A program made the translations under genes and the position numbers. Positions 1 to 7,950 of a stretch of 35,446 bases of DNA are shown here, one piece after another. Each line of letters starts with the position of its first letter. The first letter of the stretch is position 1. The DNA is from Candidatus Undinarchaeales archaeon (GTDB lineage Archaea > SpSt-1190 > JASMDC01): NCBI GenBank assembly GCA_030753015.1, contig JASMDC010000037.1, forward strand, positions 1 through 35,446, in the 5' to 3' direction. Below the pieces are notes generated by a model. It was not told the origin of the DNA. It did no database searches and saw only the letters and a program-made list of their open reading frames with translations.

Positions 1-1605
1 ATAGGTTTATAAAATTAATGCGCCTAAATAGGCTCATGAAGAAGTACACCCGTATCAAGATCATCAACGGCCGCGAGTACGCGTACGAGATCACCCCGTA
101 CTACGACCCGAAGACCAAGAATACGCGGCAGAAGAGCAAGTATCTTGGCGCGGTCCAAAGCGATGGCTCGATACGCAAGGTGCGACAGAAGCTCCCGCGC
201 AACTCGTTTTCCTACGGTCAGTTCATCCCCGCCCTCCACGTCATCAGTGAGCTCAAGGTCGACGAGATCCTGACCCGGACCTTCGGCGAGGCGCGAACGA
301 AGCTCCTTCTCGCCCTCGCCATGAACCGGGCGCTTCGCCCTGTCGCGTTCCACAACGTCAGGAACTGGTACGAGGGCACGATCCTCGTCAAGGAGTACGG
401 CGACCTCCCGCTCTCGTCCCAGAACATCAGCAAGGTCCTCTCCGCCACCGGGCAGAGCTCGGCGCCCTACGAGTTCTGCAAGTCGTTCACGCGGAGCCGC
501 CCGAGCGCCGACACCCTCGTGTACGACATCACATCTCTCTCCTCCTACTCGGACCTGATCAGTCTCCTCGAGTACGGGTACAACCGTGACGGGCTCAGTC
601 TGCCACAGGTGAACCTCTCCATGGTCCTCGACAAGGAGCGCGGCATCCCCGTACTGTTCGACGTGTACCCGGGGAGCGTCCCGGACGTGTCCACCTTCAA
701 GAACACGCTGACGAAGCTCGGTGACTGCGGCGCCAAGTCCTTTCGCCTCGTCCTCGACCGCGGGTTCTTCAGCTCCGACAACGTCATGGACATGCTCGAT
801 GCGGAGCTCGACTTCGTGATCCCGGCCAAGGCGTCGCTCAAGGAGGTCAAGAACCTCATCTCGAAGAACCACACCAAGAAGGAGGACCCGTCCTTCCTCA
901 GGTTGTATCAGGACAGGACGCTCTTCGTCAAGGACGTGACGGTGAGGATCAAGAGCGACGAGAAGGAGAAGGACGTTCCGGCGTACCTCTACTACGACCT
1001 GAGACGGGCACAGGAGCAGAAGGACGCGTTCTACAAGGCTCTCCGCCGATGCGTAGAGCAGATCGAGGAGGCCAGACCGAGATCATGGCAGAAGCCGGCG
1101 AAGGTCGTGGGGGGGATCGCGAAAAAGCTCGTCACGTTCATCAGGTGGAAGAAGGTGGACGGGAACAGGATCAGCGTCACGCTGAAGAAGAAGGCGATCT
1201 CGCAGCGGGTGAACAAGATGGGGTTCACCGTCCTTCTCTACAACGGCGACCATACGTGGGACGGCGCGCTCACACTGTACCGGGAGAAGGACATCATCGA
1301 GAAAATCTTCCAGGTCCTCAAGCGCGACCTGGAGGCAATGCCCATGAACGTGCAGTCCACAGAGACCATGAAGGGATTCGTGTTCGTGACATTCCTCGCG
1401 CTAATCATCCGATTCAGGCTCATCAGGATGCTCAAGGATGCGGGCCTGGGAAGGAAGTGGTCCGTTGACAAGTTCCTCTTGGAGATGGAGAAACTAAGCA
1501 AAGTCGAGATGGAAAACGGGGAAATGTTCACAACCGAGATCACGAAGAAGCAGAGGGAGCTGATGGAGGCGCTCGGATTAACCTGTGCCTAAAACGGGGG
1601 AGCTC
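1..1605 (+). mobile_element. IS1634/IS4-type insertion sequence, left end probably outside the window
   Basis: The element is defined by its transposase gene and by the disrupted ATPase reading frame next to it. The right boundary is inferred: on the minus strand, the ATPase stub at 1736 reads plausibly as far as about 1608 (…FLSHPN) and then loses family resemblance, so the IS probably ends around 1600-1607, some 10-15 nt after the transposase stop. The left terminal repeat cannot be seen because the window starts within or at the edge of the element. I could not match terminal inverted repeats by eye. Confidence 0.65.
36..1592 (+). CDS. IS1634/IS4-family DDE transposase
   Basis: This is a DDE transposase expected to cut and rejoin the ends of its own element. 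It has about 518 residues from the chosen start, a usual length for IS1634-type enzymes. Numbered from the upstream ATG at 18, the likely catalytic acids are D170 (VYDITS), D247 (LVLDRGFFS) and E428 in YREKDIIEKIFQVLK, which resembles the YREK signature of the IS4 superfamily. The N-terminal part (MKKYTRIKIINGREY) is typical of archaeal and bacterial members. I prefer the ATG at 36 because a TATA-like TTTATAAAA at 6-14 would start transcription close to it; the ATG at 18 is the alternative. The frame is intact, so the enzyme may be active. It lies antisense to a truncated ATPase gene that it seems to have interrupted. Confidence 0.85.
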   Translation: MKKYTRIKIINGREYAYEITPYYDPKTKNTRQKSKYLGAVQSDGSIRKVRQKLPRNSFSYGQFIPALHVISELKVDEILTRTFGEARTKLLLALAMNRALRPVAFHNVRNWYEGTILVKEYGDLPLSSQNISKVLSATGQSSAPYEFCKSFTRSRPSADTLVYDITSLSSYSDLISLLEYGYNRDGLSLPQVNLSMVLDKERGIPVLFDVYPGSVPDVSTFKNTLTKLGDCGAKSFRLVLDRGFFSSDNVMDMLDAELDFVIPAKASLKEVKNLISKNHTKKEDPSFLRLYQDRTLFVKDVTVRIKSDEKEKDVPAYLYYDLRRAQEQKDAFYKALRRCVEQIEEARPRSWQKPAKVVGGIAKKLVTFIRWKKVDGNRISVTLKKKAISQRVNKMGFTVLLYNGDHTWDGALTLYREKDIIEKIFQVLKRDLEAMPMNVQSTETMKGFVFVTFLALIIRFRLIRMLKDAGLGRKWSVDKFLLEMEKLSKVEMENGEMFTTEITKKQRELMEALGLTCA

Positions 1606-1736
1606 AGGTTCGGATGTGACAGAAACCGGAGCGCATCCGAGGTCCTTTCCCTCTTAATAATCTCCTCCCGTTCGAGGATCGCCTCCGTCTCTATCTGTTG
1701 GTCGGATATGATCCTCTTGAGGAGGTCTTTATTCAT
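1578..1736 (-). pseudogene. N-terminal stub of a DUF4143-type AAA ATPase, cut by the IS
   Basis: A minus-strand frame starts at ATG 1736 with MNKDLLKRIISDQQIETEAI and reaches FLSHPN near residue 43. After that it runs into IS sequence and stops at 1578, giving 52 codons in all. From family knowledge, archaeal DUF4143/AAA_14 ATPases often begin MNKxLLKxII-DQQ, followed by an acidic helix, a short RE segment and a hydrophobic strand before the P-loop (GxRRCGKST). The stub ends just where that strand and P-loop should come, so it lacks all catalytic parts. The rest of the gene would lie left of the window. The assignment rests on this short match and on the position beside the transposase. Confidence 0.55.
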
Positions 1737-1740
1737 AGAT

Positions 1741-1781
1741 ATTATATTGTCAAATATTTATTAATACTTTGTCAATATAAT
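1741..1781. promoter_or_regulatory. AT-rich inverted repeat before the truncated ATPase
   Basis: Arms ATTATATTG (1741-1749) and CAATATAAT (1773-1781) are perfect inverted repeats. Two direct copies of TTGTCAA lie inside (1747-1753 and 1769-1775). The block ends 5 nt before the ATPase-stub ATG, so it could be its promoter and operator region. It is far more AT-rich than its surroundings. Confidence 0.45.
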
Positions 1782-1914
1782 GTTGGAGTTTTAATTTATC
1801 GGCTTCCCGAGCTAACTCAGTTCCAAAGCCCTCTGCCCTCGCGTTCCACGATCTTTTGAGTGCATCACTGTTAATGATTGGATGACGGGGACTGATATCG
1901 AGGAATGAGCGCCC
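1750..1914 (-). pseudogene. C-terminal fragment of an unrecognised protein
   Basis: About 54 minus-strand codons ending in TGA at 1750-1752 read like real protein: GRSFLDISPRHPIINSDAL, then a charged amphipathic helix (WNARAEGFGTELAREADKL) and HYIDKVLINI. Codons become AT-rich towards the end, unlike the neighbouring genes. No start codon with a ribosome binding site is visible, and the frame runs upstream into the antisense-frame noise of the VWA gene, so it is probably a remnant. Its stop lies inside the inverted repeat before the ATPase stub, so the two may once have been an operon. I do not recognise the family. Confidence 0.3.
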
Positions 1915-1948
1915 CTCGTGATGTGATCGCGCTGGATTGGCGATTCGC

Positions 1949-4900
1949 TTAAGTCGTCTCCGTGATCTCGGAGTAGAAGTCCGAAAGCCTCTCGGGGAGG
2001 GCGTCCACGTTATCGAGCACACAGTAGTTACCGTGCCCGAACATGGTCTCCAGGTACTCGCCACCCCGGCTGTCGATGGCCATGGCATACGACTGGATGC
2101 CCATGTTGTGGCCCTCGTCGATGGCCTTGCGGATGTCGTTGAACACGTAGTCCTTGCCCTGCTTGTTGGGCGAGTCGCTGTAGTCGTTAGGCTCACCGTC
2201 GGTGAGGTAGAGGAATATCTTGGTGCGGGCGTCGGTCTGGTCGAGCTGGGCCATGGCGTGTCGCATGGCGGGGCCCATCTTGGTCATCGAACCGGGCTCC
2301 ATGCCCTCGATGCGGCCATGGGTTATCCCGTTGTAATCCTCCTCGAAGGATTTTACGCGGTAGACGCGCACGTCGTCCTTGCCCGACGTGTCGAATCCGT
2401 AGATGGCGAACTGGTCACCGAGATTATCGAGCGCCTCGCTCATGAGGATCATGGACTCTTTGGACTTCTTGATGATGTTGCCGTAGGTGGAGCCGCTCTG
2501 GTCGACAAGGATGCACACGGCCACATCGCGACCCTGCTTCCTCGACTCCTCGAAGATCTTGTCGTCCATGCCGTGGCCTGTTGCCCGGCGCTCGCCCCAC
2601 GCATCGGTGTAGGCGTCCATGTCCACGTCGGACCCCTCGGGGAGTCGGCGCTCCTTCTCGAGGTGGGCCGGTTTGAGCTCGGACATGGTGTCGATGATCT
2701 GGCGCCTGATCGTGTCCATGTCCCTGATTGTGGCTGAGTAGAACTCGGTGGAGGCCTTCTCGCGGATGATCTCTTTTACGGTGCAGAACTCGTAGAGGTA
2801 GTCGCTGAGGGTGGAGTCCCACTCGTCGTACTTGAACTCCTCGATGACCTCGTTGCGGTCCGTCGGATCGCCGCCACCGCCCTGGTCGGGATCGGGGGGC
2901 GCATCGCTGCCACCCTGGGGCTTGCCGCTGCCGCCCTGCTGCGGGTCGCCGTCACCGTCCTGCTGGTCGTCTCCCTGGTCGTCGCCGTCGCCACCGCCGC
3001 CGTCCTGGTCGTCGCCCTCGTCATCACCGGACTCTCCGCCGTCACCCTGGCCGTCCTGGGGCTCGCCGTCGCCGGACTCCCCTCCGCCCTGGCCCTCCTG
3101 TGGCTCGCCGTCGCCGCCGTGGTCGCCCACGTCGTCTCCCGGCTGCTGGTCCTGTGGCTCGGTGAGCTGGGGGAAGAGATCGGTGACAATGTCATAGACC
3201 TTGCGCGTGGCGCTCCATGTGTCGTACACAGTGCCCGGTTCGGATTCGGTCTTGTATATGTCGTAGCACTGGTCGAATGGTGCCTGGTACTGGGGATCTA
3301 TCTGGGTGACGGTCGTGCCCATCTTGACCTTCTGGAGGAGCGCGGACATGAACTGCTGCCCCGGGTCCTGGGCCTCGGGCCCCTCGAGAGGCTTCATGAT
3401 ATAAGCCGCGTTTGTGAGGTCCAGTTCCTCGGAGATGAGGCCGCCGTACTCGTCGCGGAGGTTGTGCTCGATGCGACCGTCCTCGAGCAGGTTCCAGATG
3501 TGCTTGGCAAGGCCCTGCTTCTCGTACTCTTTTACAGCTTCCTTGATCTCCACGGCGAAGGAGTCGTACTTGATGTGGGACATCTCATGGTCCATGAGGC
3601 CCCAGTAGAGCATGCGGTTCTGGTCGTTATCGGTGTACGCGTCCACGCGCTTGGGGATGAAGATGGTGTTGTTGTCAGTGTAGGCTATGGCGCTTCCCTT
3701 GACGATGTCCACGCCCACGGGTTTCTCGAGGATGCCGCCCACCCACTTGCCGGCGGAACCCTGGATGTCCTCGAAAGCCACGTAGTGGTACTTTTCCTTG
3801 AGATCGTCCATGAAGCCGCGGGTGAGCCCGAGCTTGAAGAACTTCTCCGCGGCGTCGACGCCGTGCTCCTTGTAGACGTCCAGGCCCTTCTCGGCCCAGT
3901 CCTGGAGGACACGACCGTCGAACTCCTTGAGGATGACGCCGAAGTTCTCCATGAACGCCTTGGCGAGCTTGGTATCGACCACCTCCACCTTCTGCTCGGC
4001 CTGGTAGACGGCTGCGAGCTGCTGTGGGTCCTTGACGGCCTCCATGGAGGTGATGGTGTTGTTGAGGTAGTTGTTCATCTGGGAGCTGTAATCGACGGAG
4101 AGCTTCTCTCCCAGGCCCAGTACGAAGTCCTTGATCATGTCGGGGAACTTGGAGAGGCGACCCAGCTCCTTCAGGTCGCTGATGGCGGCAGTGTCGTTCC
4201 GCTCGTAGATGGTGGCGTGGTAGTCGAAGAACTGCTGGCGGTCTTCGGGCTTGACTGTGCGGAAGAACGTCTCGGTGTTCTTGAGCAGGTCCTCCTTCCG
4301 GCCTTTGTAAGTGGTGCTGTCGAGCTCACCCTTCCAGGTGAGGTAGTCGGGCGCCGACATCTCGGCAAGGAAGGGTATCGAGCGCACAAAGGCACCGTAG
4401 GTAGCGGCATCGATGGCGTTCGAGGATGAGTAGTAGTAGCCACTGCTGGTGAAGTCGTCTTCGTTGATGGTGGTGCCCTCGCGGATGAACTGCTTGAGGC
4501 TGCGGTCGTTCATACCCTCCAGAGCGCGACCGTTCTCAAGGATGGCCCGGGCGAGGCTGGCGCGCTTCTTCTCGGTGGCCATGGTGGCCATCTCGAACAG
4601 GCGCCCCTTGTCGGTCACCTTCTCCAGGAGCTTGGCGTCCATGTGGTAGGGTGCGTACTCGTCCTTATCTGTGACCTCGTTGAGCTTGTAGGCGAGGGTA
4701 TTGAGGGTGTCGAGCTCTTCCTTTCCGAGGAAGGGAGTGAACGCGGCTGCCTTTTTGACCACCGTCTCCACGAGCTTCTCGTTGATCCCCTCGACGGCGT
4801 GGAGGTACTTGTCCTGTCCCTCCTGTTCGAGGGCGGCAAGCTCGTCACGGGAATGGTAGAGGACGGCCTTGCGGGCATCGTCGGTGGTGAGCCTGAGGGC

Positions 4901-6631
4901 GATCTCCTTCCATACCCCGAAGGCGTCGGGGCGGAGGATGTCGGTGATCCCGCCGGTGTGTGCGAAGTAGCGCTCGCCCACGTAGCCGTCGCCAGCAAGG
5001 CGCTTGTCCATAAGCTCCTTGCCGAAGGCCGCCCAGGTCTCGAGGTTCTCGTCGCCCTGACCGGGATCGTACTGCTCCTGCAGCTGGTTGAAGAACTCGG
5101 CGGCCGCCAGGCCGTTCGTCCCGGCGAGCTCGCGGGTGAGCTCGAAAGCCCGCTTGGTGGGCTTCCCCTCGAGGGTCGGGATGACCTTCTTGGAGTTCTC
5201 GAAGAACTTGTAGGCGGCGGGGTCGCCGGCGAAGACGTTGGCCGTCTTCACCCAGTCGAACATGAAGCGGTTACCGAGATCGTCGATGAGCTCCTTGGTG
5301 CGGTCGAAGTATGATTTCTTGAGCTGGTCGTCCAGACCGCGGCTGACATCGATCCACTTCCGTACATCCTTGAGAGAGCGGTCCTTGAAGTGGTCGTGGC
5401 TCTGGAGGACCTCCTTGGCAGCATCGCCCTCGCCCTCTTCCACAGCGTACTCCACCATACGGAAGAGCTTGCCGCGCTTGTGCCCGTCATAGGAGCGGAC
5501 GAACGTCTGTGTCCTGTCGAGCACGCGGTCGGCGACGTCAATGTCCTTCTGGGAGATGCGGTTGGCCACATCGCCGATCTGAGTGATCGTCTTGGCGTTG
5601 ACATCGCTCAGGGACGTCTTGGTCTTGTCCACGAACTTAACCGGATCGTAGTATGATGCACCGACATCGGCCCAAGCACTGAGCGTGGAGGCCTTGGCCT
5701 CCTCGATATACTGGCCCGCCTTGAAGGTGGCGGCGCCCATGGCTTCGTTCTGCTGGGCGACGTCCTTGACGATGCCCAGGACCTTGTCTCGGTCCTTGAC
5801 CTGTCTGAGAACGGCATAGGAGTCGTCGAAGTACCGCTTGCGCAGCTCCGGGTCGGAGAACGAGTCGGCGGTATCCTCCCAGGCAGCGACCGTGCCGGCC
5901 TCCTCCACCACGCCCCGGACGTCGCCGGAGGCGTTCATGAAGGAGTAGGCCAGGGGCTTGCTGTCCTGGTAGTATGATTCCATGCCCTCGATGACGTGCT
6001 CGCGCACGTCCTCGTCCAGGCGCTTGAAGGTGTTGGCGGCCTTGGTGAAGAACTGGCTGCGAGCAAGCTTGAACGAGCCATCCTCGTACTCCTTGCCCAT
6101 GGTGTAGATCCTGTCGTTCTGCTCATCGCTGAGATTGCTGAACAGGTCGTCGGCGTTAGTGAAGTAGGACTTCCCGTCAGCGGGTTTGTCTGCTGCGAGC
6201 TCGGCGGCCCGGCCTAGCACTGTGACGTACGCGTTCGGGTCCACCTTGTCCACAAAGGAGTCGATGGAGCGGGCCATTGTCGAGACATCGGAATTGTCAA
6301 CAGTAGAGATGAATGACGCGAGCTCACGGTGGGCGGGTGCGAGCTGTTCGCCCCGCTCAGCGAGCTTCTCCCACATCTCGGTGAAGTTCGAGACGTGGTA
6401 GCCGTACTCGGGCTTCTCCATGAATCCCAGGAGCTTGTCCCGGGCCTCGCTGTCGCTGAAGTGGGTGAAGACTTCTTTGGTCTTGTCGATGAACTTGCTC
6501 GCGTTCCACCTGTTGAGTCGCTCGAGCTTGTCCGCGACAGCGTTCCATTTGGTGAGCTGGTCGTCGGAGAGCCCCAACCCGGAGAGGTCGGGGCGTTCGA
6601 GAGGTTCTGTGGTGGTGGCGGAGGTATCCAT
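1949..6631 (-). CDS. Giant VWA protein with helical repeats, NorD/CobT/CoxE-like
   Basis: The 1560-residue protein probably partners the MoxR-type ATPase encoded 36 nt upstream, in an AAA+/VWA complex that activates or remodels a target. Residues 1 to about 900 are charged, predicted helical and loosely repetitive, with recurring F/Y-x-D/K-x-T/S-x5-L modules (for example KFIDKTKEVFTHF, KFVDKTKTSLSDV, SYFDRTKELIDDL). Near residue 1015 comes DHEMSHIKYDSF, a HExxH-like motif, followed by NLLEDGRIEHNL, as seen in NorD/CobT-type proteins. Residues of about 1155-1255 form an Asp/Gly/Gln low-complexity linker. The C-terminal 200 residues are a VWA domain with a MIDAS motif (LVDQSGSTYG, near residue 1377), a threonine-containing GSMTKMGPA segment and YLTDGEPND. 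No signal peptide or membrane segment is visible, so it is probably cytoplasmic. NorD and CbbO proteins are usually much shorter. The target is unknown, with no nitric oxide reductase, Rubisco or cobalt chelatase gene nearby. Confidence 0.8.
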   Translation of the reverse strand: MDTSATTTEPLERPDLSGLGLSDDQLTKWNAVADKLERLNRWNASKFIDKTKEVFTHFSDSEARDKLLGFMEKPEYGYHVSNFTEMWEKLAERGEQLAPAHRELASFISTVDNSDVSTMARSIDSFVDKVDPNAYVTVLGRAAELAADKPADGKSYFTNADDLFSNLSDEQNDRIYTMGKEYEDGSFKLARSQFFTKAANTFKRLDEDVREHVIEGMESYYQDSKPLAYSFMNASGDVRGVVEEAGTVAAWEDTADSFSDPELRKRYFDDSYAVLRQVKDRDKVLGIVKDVAQQNEAMGAATFKAGQYIEEAKASTLSAWADVGASYYDPVKFVDKTKTSLSDVNAKTITQIGDVANRISQKDIDVADRVLDRTQTFVRSYDGHKRGKLFRMVEYAVEEGEGDAAKEVLQSHDHFKDRSLKDVRKWIDVSRGLDDQLKKSYFDRTKELIDDLGNRFMFDWVKTANVFAGDPAAYKFFENSKKVIPTLEGKPTKRAFELTRELAGTNGLAAAEFFNQLQEQYDPGQGDENLETWAAFGKELMDKRLAGDGYVGERYFAHTGGITDILRPDAFGVWKEIALRLTTDDARKAVLYHSRDELAALEQEGQDKYLHAVEGINEKLVETVVKKAAAFTPFLGKEELDTLNTLAYKLNEVTDKDEYAPYHMDAKLLEKVTDKGRLFEMATMATEKKRASLARAILENGRALEGMNDRSLKQFIREGTTINEDDFTSSGYYYSSSNAIDAATYGAFVRSIPFLAEMSAPDYLTWKGELDSTTYKGRKEDLLKNTETFFRTVKPEDRQQFFDYHATIYERNDTAAISDLKELGRLSKFPDMIKDFVLGLGEKLSVDYSSQMNNYLNNTITSMEAVKDPQQLAAVYQAEQKVEVVDTKLAKAFMENFGVILKEFDGRVLQDWAEKGLDVYKEHGVDAAEKFFKLGLTRGFMDDLKEKYHYVAFEDIQGSAGKWVGGILEKPVGVDIVKGSAIAYTDNNTIFIPKRVDAYTDNDQNRMLYWGLMDHEMSHIKYDSFAVEIKEAVKEYEKQGLAKHIWNLLEDGRIEHNLRDEYGGLISEELDLTNAAYIMKPLEGPEAQDPGQQFMSALLQKVKMGTTVTQIDPQYQAPFDQCYDIYKTESEPGTVYDTWSATRKVYDIVTDLFPQLTEPQDQQPGDDVGDHGGDGEPQEGQGGGESGDGEPQDGQGDGGESGDDEGDDQDGGGGDGDDQGDDQQDGDGDPQQGGSGKPQGGSDAPPDPDQGGGGDPTDRNEVIEEFKYDEWDSTLSDYLYEFCTVKEIIREKASTEFYSATIRDMDTIRRQIIDTMSELKPAHLEKERRLPEGSDVDMDAYTDAWGERRATGHGMDDKIFEESRKQGRDVAVCILVDQSGSTYGNIIKKSKESMILMSEALDNLGDQFAIYGFDTSGKDDVRVYRVKSFEEDYNGITHGRIEGMEPGSMTKMGPAMRHAMAQLDQTDARTKIFLYLTDGEPNDYSDSPNKQGKDYVFNDIRKAIDEGHNMGIQSYAMAIDSRGGEYLETMFGHGNYCVLDNVDALPERLSDFYSEITETT

Positions 6632-6667
6632 CGTCAGGTCCGTGTTAGTATCTTGTACAGGACGTGT

Positions 6668-7771
6668 CTACTGCTGGGCCTCGGCTTCCGCCTCTGGCTC
6701 CTGGGCGACCTCACCGCGGTTGTACTGGCCGTCGATGACGTCGACCTGCCGCATGATGGCCTCGCGCACGTCGGAGTAGTCGGGCAGCGGTTCCGTGATG
6801 ACGCTAACGATACCCATCTGGCACGCGTCGTGGAATGCATAGCCTTGGCCCATGAGCTCGGCAGTGGCGATAAGGGTGCGTGTACCGGCTCCCTCCTTGA
6901 GCTCCTTCATCTTGCGTGTGAACACGCCGATCTCGACGAGCATCTGTGAGTCCTTCATGGCGACGTTGCCCTCGTGGGCGACGATCTGGGTCTCGAGCTC
7001 GGCCTGAGGTGACTTCATATCGCGAGCGTAGTCGATGTCGACTGCCATGAAGCGCTGCTGGAGCGAGGGTTTCAGCTGAGCGCGCTGGTAACCGGGATTG
7101 TAGGCTGAGACGAAGTAGAAGTCTTCGGCAGCGTGAACGATCTCGCCACCTTTCTTTTCCAGTGTGATCTTGCGCTGGTGGTCGGTGGCCTCGTTGACCT
7201 TCGAGAGCACGTCCTTGCGCGCCTCGGCGATCTCGTCCAGGTAGAACACACCGCCGTACCGAGCGGCCAGGGTCAGCGGCCCGTCCTGCCACTTGATCTC
7301 ATCGCCCTTGACGATGTAGCGGCCGATGAGGTCGTTGGACGACAGGTCCTCGTTCCCTATGGCGTAGAACATGGGCTGGTCCGTCTTGAAGCAGAAGTGC
7401 TCTATAAGACGTGTCTTGCCGCACCCGGTCGGTCCCTTGAGCATCATAGGTTTCTTGACCGCATAGGCGTCCATGAGCACGTCGAGCTCGTTCACATCTA
7501 CCTGGTTGCCGTCCACTACCTTGTGGTACTCCTTGACGGGTAGGTAGTATGGCTCCTTGGTGATCTTGTAATCGTCGATGTTGATCTCGTCCGGCGCCCC
7601 TAGATTGAGGTCGACCTCTTCTCCGGTGTCCAGGTACTTCGCGTGCACCTCGTTGGACCCGTTGTCGATACCCTCGATCTTCAGATCTCTTGCCCTGCCA
7701 GTGTTCTCGTCATAGATCTTGAGCGTTTCACCGACTGGAATAGTGATATCCTCGCTGATTTCTCCGTACAT
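6668..7771 (-). CDS. MoxR-class AAA+ ATPase, CbbQ/NorQ/GvpN-like
   Basis: The 367-residue ATPase shows Walker A GPTGCGKT (113-120), Walker B VFYLDE (175-180), a sensor-1 asparagine in SAYNPG (about 225) and a probable arginine finger in SLQQRF (240), all typical of the CbbQ/NorQ branch of MoxR ATPases. Such enzymes form rings that use ATP to activate partner enzymes together with a VWA protein, and here the VWA gene is directly downstream. An N-terminal region of about 75 residues looks beta-rich (EDITIPVGETLKIYD) and is not part of the usual CbbQ core. The C-terminus is a Glu/Ala/Gln tail. The start at 7771 is supported by GGAGAAGGTGG upstream. A TATA box at 7834-7843 gives a leader of about 40 nt. 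Confidence 0.85.
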   Translation of the reverse strand: MYGEISEDITIPVGETLKIYDENTGRARDLKIEGIDNGSNEVHAKYLDTGEEVDLNLGAPDEINIDDYKITKEPYYLPVKEYHKVVDGNQVDVNELDVLMDAYAVKKPMMLKGPTGCGKTRLIEHFCFKTDQPMFYAIGNEDLSSNDLIGRYIVKGDEIKWQDGPLTLAARYGGVFYLDEIAEARKDVLSKVNEATDHQRKITLEKKGGEIVHAAEDFYFVSAYNPGYQRAQLKPSLQQRFMAVDIDYARDMKSPQAELETQIVAHEGNVAMKDSQMLVEIGVFTRKMKELKEGAGTRTLIATAELMGQGYAFHDACQMGIVSVITEPLPDYSDVREAIMRQVDVIDGQYNRGEVAQEPEAEAEAQQ

Positions 7772-7833
7772 CGTCAGTACCCCACCTTCTCCAAGTTAAT
7801 AGAGAGGGTAGCCGTCTCCTGCCCGACTTCCGA

Positions 7834-7843
7834 CTTATATACT
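7834..7843 (-). promoter_or_regulatory. TATA box of the MoxR-VWA operon
   Basis: On the minus strand this reads AGTATATAAG. Transcription would start near 7812 and leave a leader of about 40 nt that carries a GGAG/GGTGG ribosome binding site. Most genes nearby look leaderless, so this operon is translated differently. Confidence 0.6.
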
Positions 7844-7864
7844 TTCTCTTTAGTTGTCCCTTGA

Positions 7865-7885
7865 AAGGTACGAATTTCGTACCTT
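7865..7885. promoter_or_regulatory. Perfect 21-bp palindrome between divergent genes
   Basis: Arms AAGGTACGAA (7865-7874) and TTCGTACCTT (7876-7885) are exact inverted copies around a single T. The site lies about 25 bp upstream of the MoxR TATA box and about 30 bp upstream of the TATA-like element of the ATP-grasp gene. That position suits a homodimeric regulator acting on one or both genes. No regulator is encoded directly beside it. Confidence 0.6.
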
Positions 7886-7950
7886 ATTATAGACCCAGGC
7901 GACCTAGCGACATCCCTTTAAAGCTAGCCGGTCCTCCGGTCCAGAGCACC

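Noticed and set aside
1937-4429. Long open frames on the plus strand (266 and 436 codons) opposite the VWA gene
   Set aside because: They are antisense shadows of a GC-rich gene with strong third-position bias, are rich in Val, Leu, Glu and Gly from that bias, and lack domain motifs and promoters.
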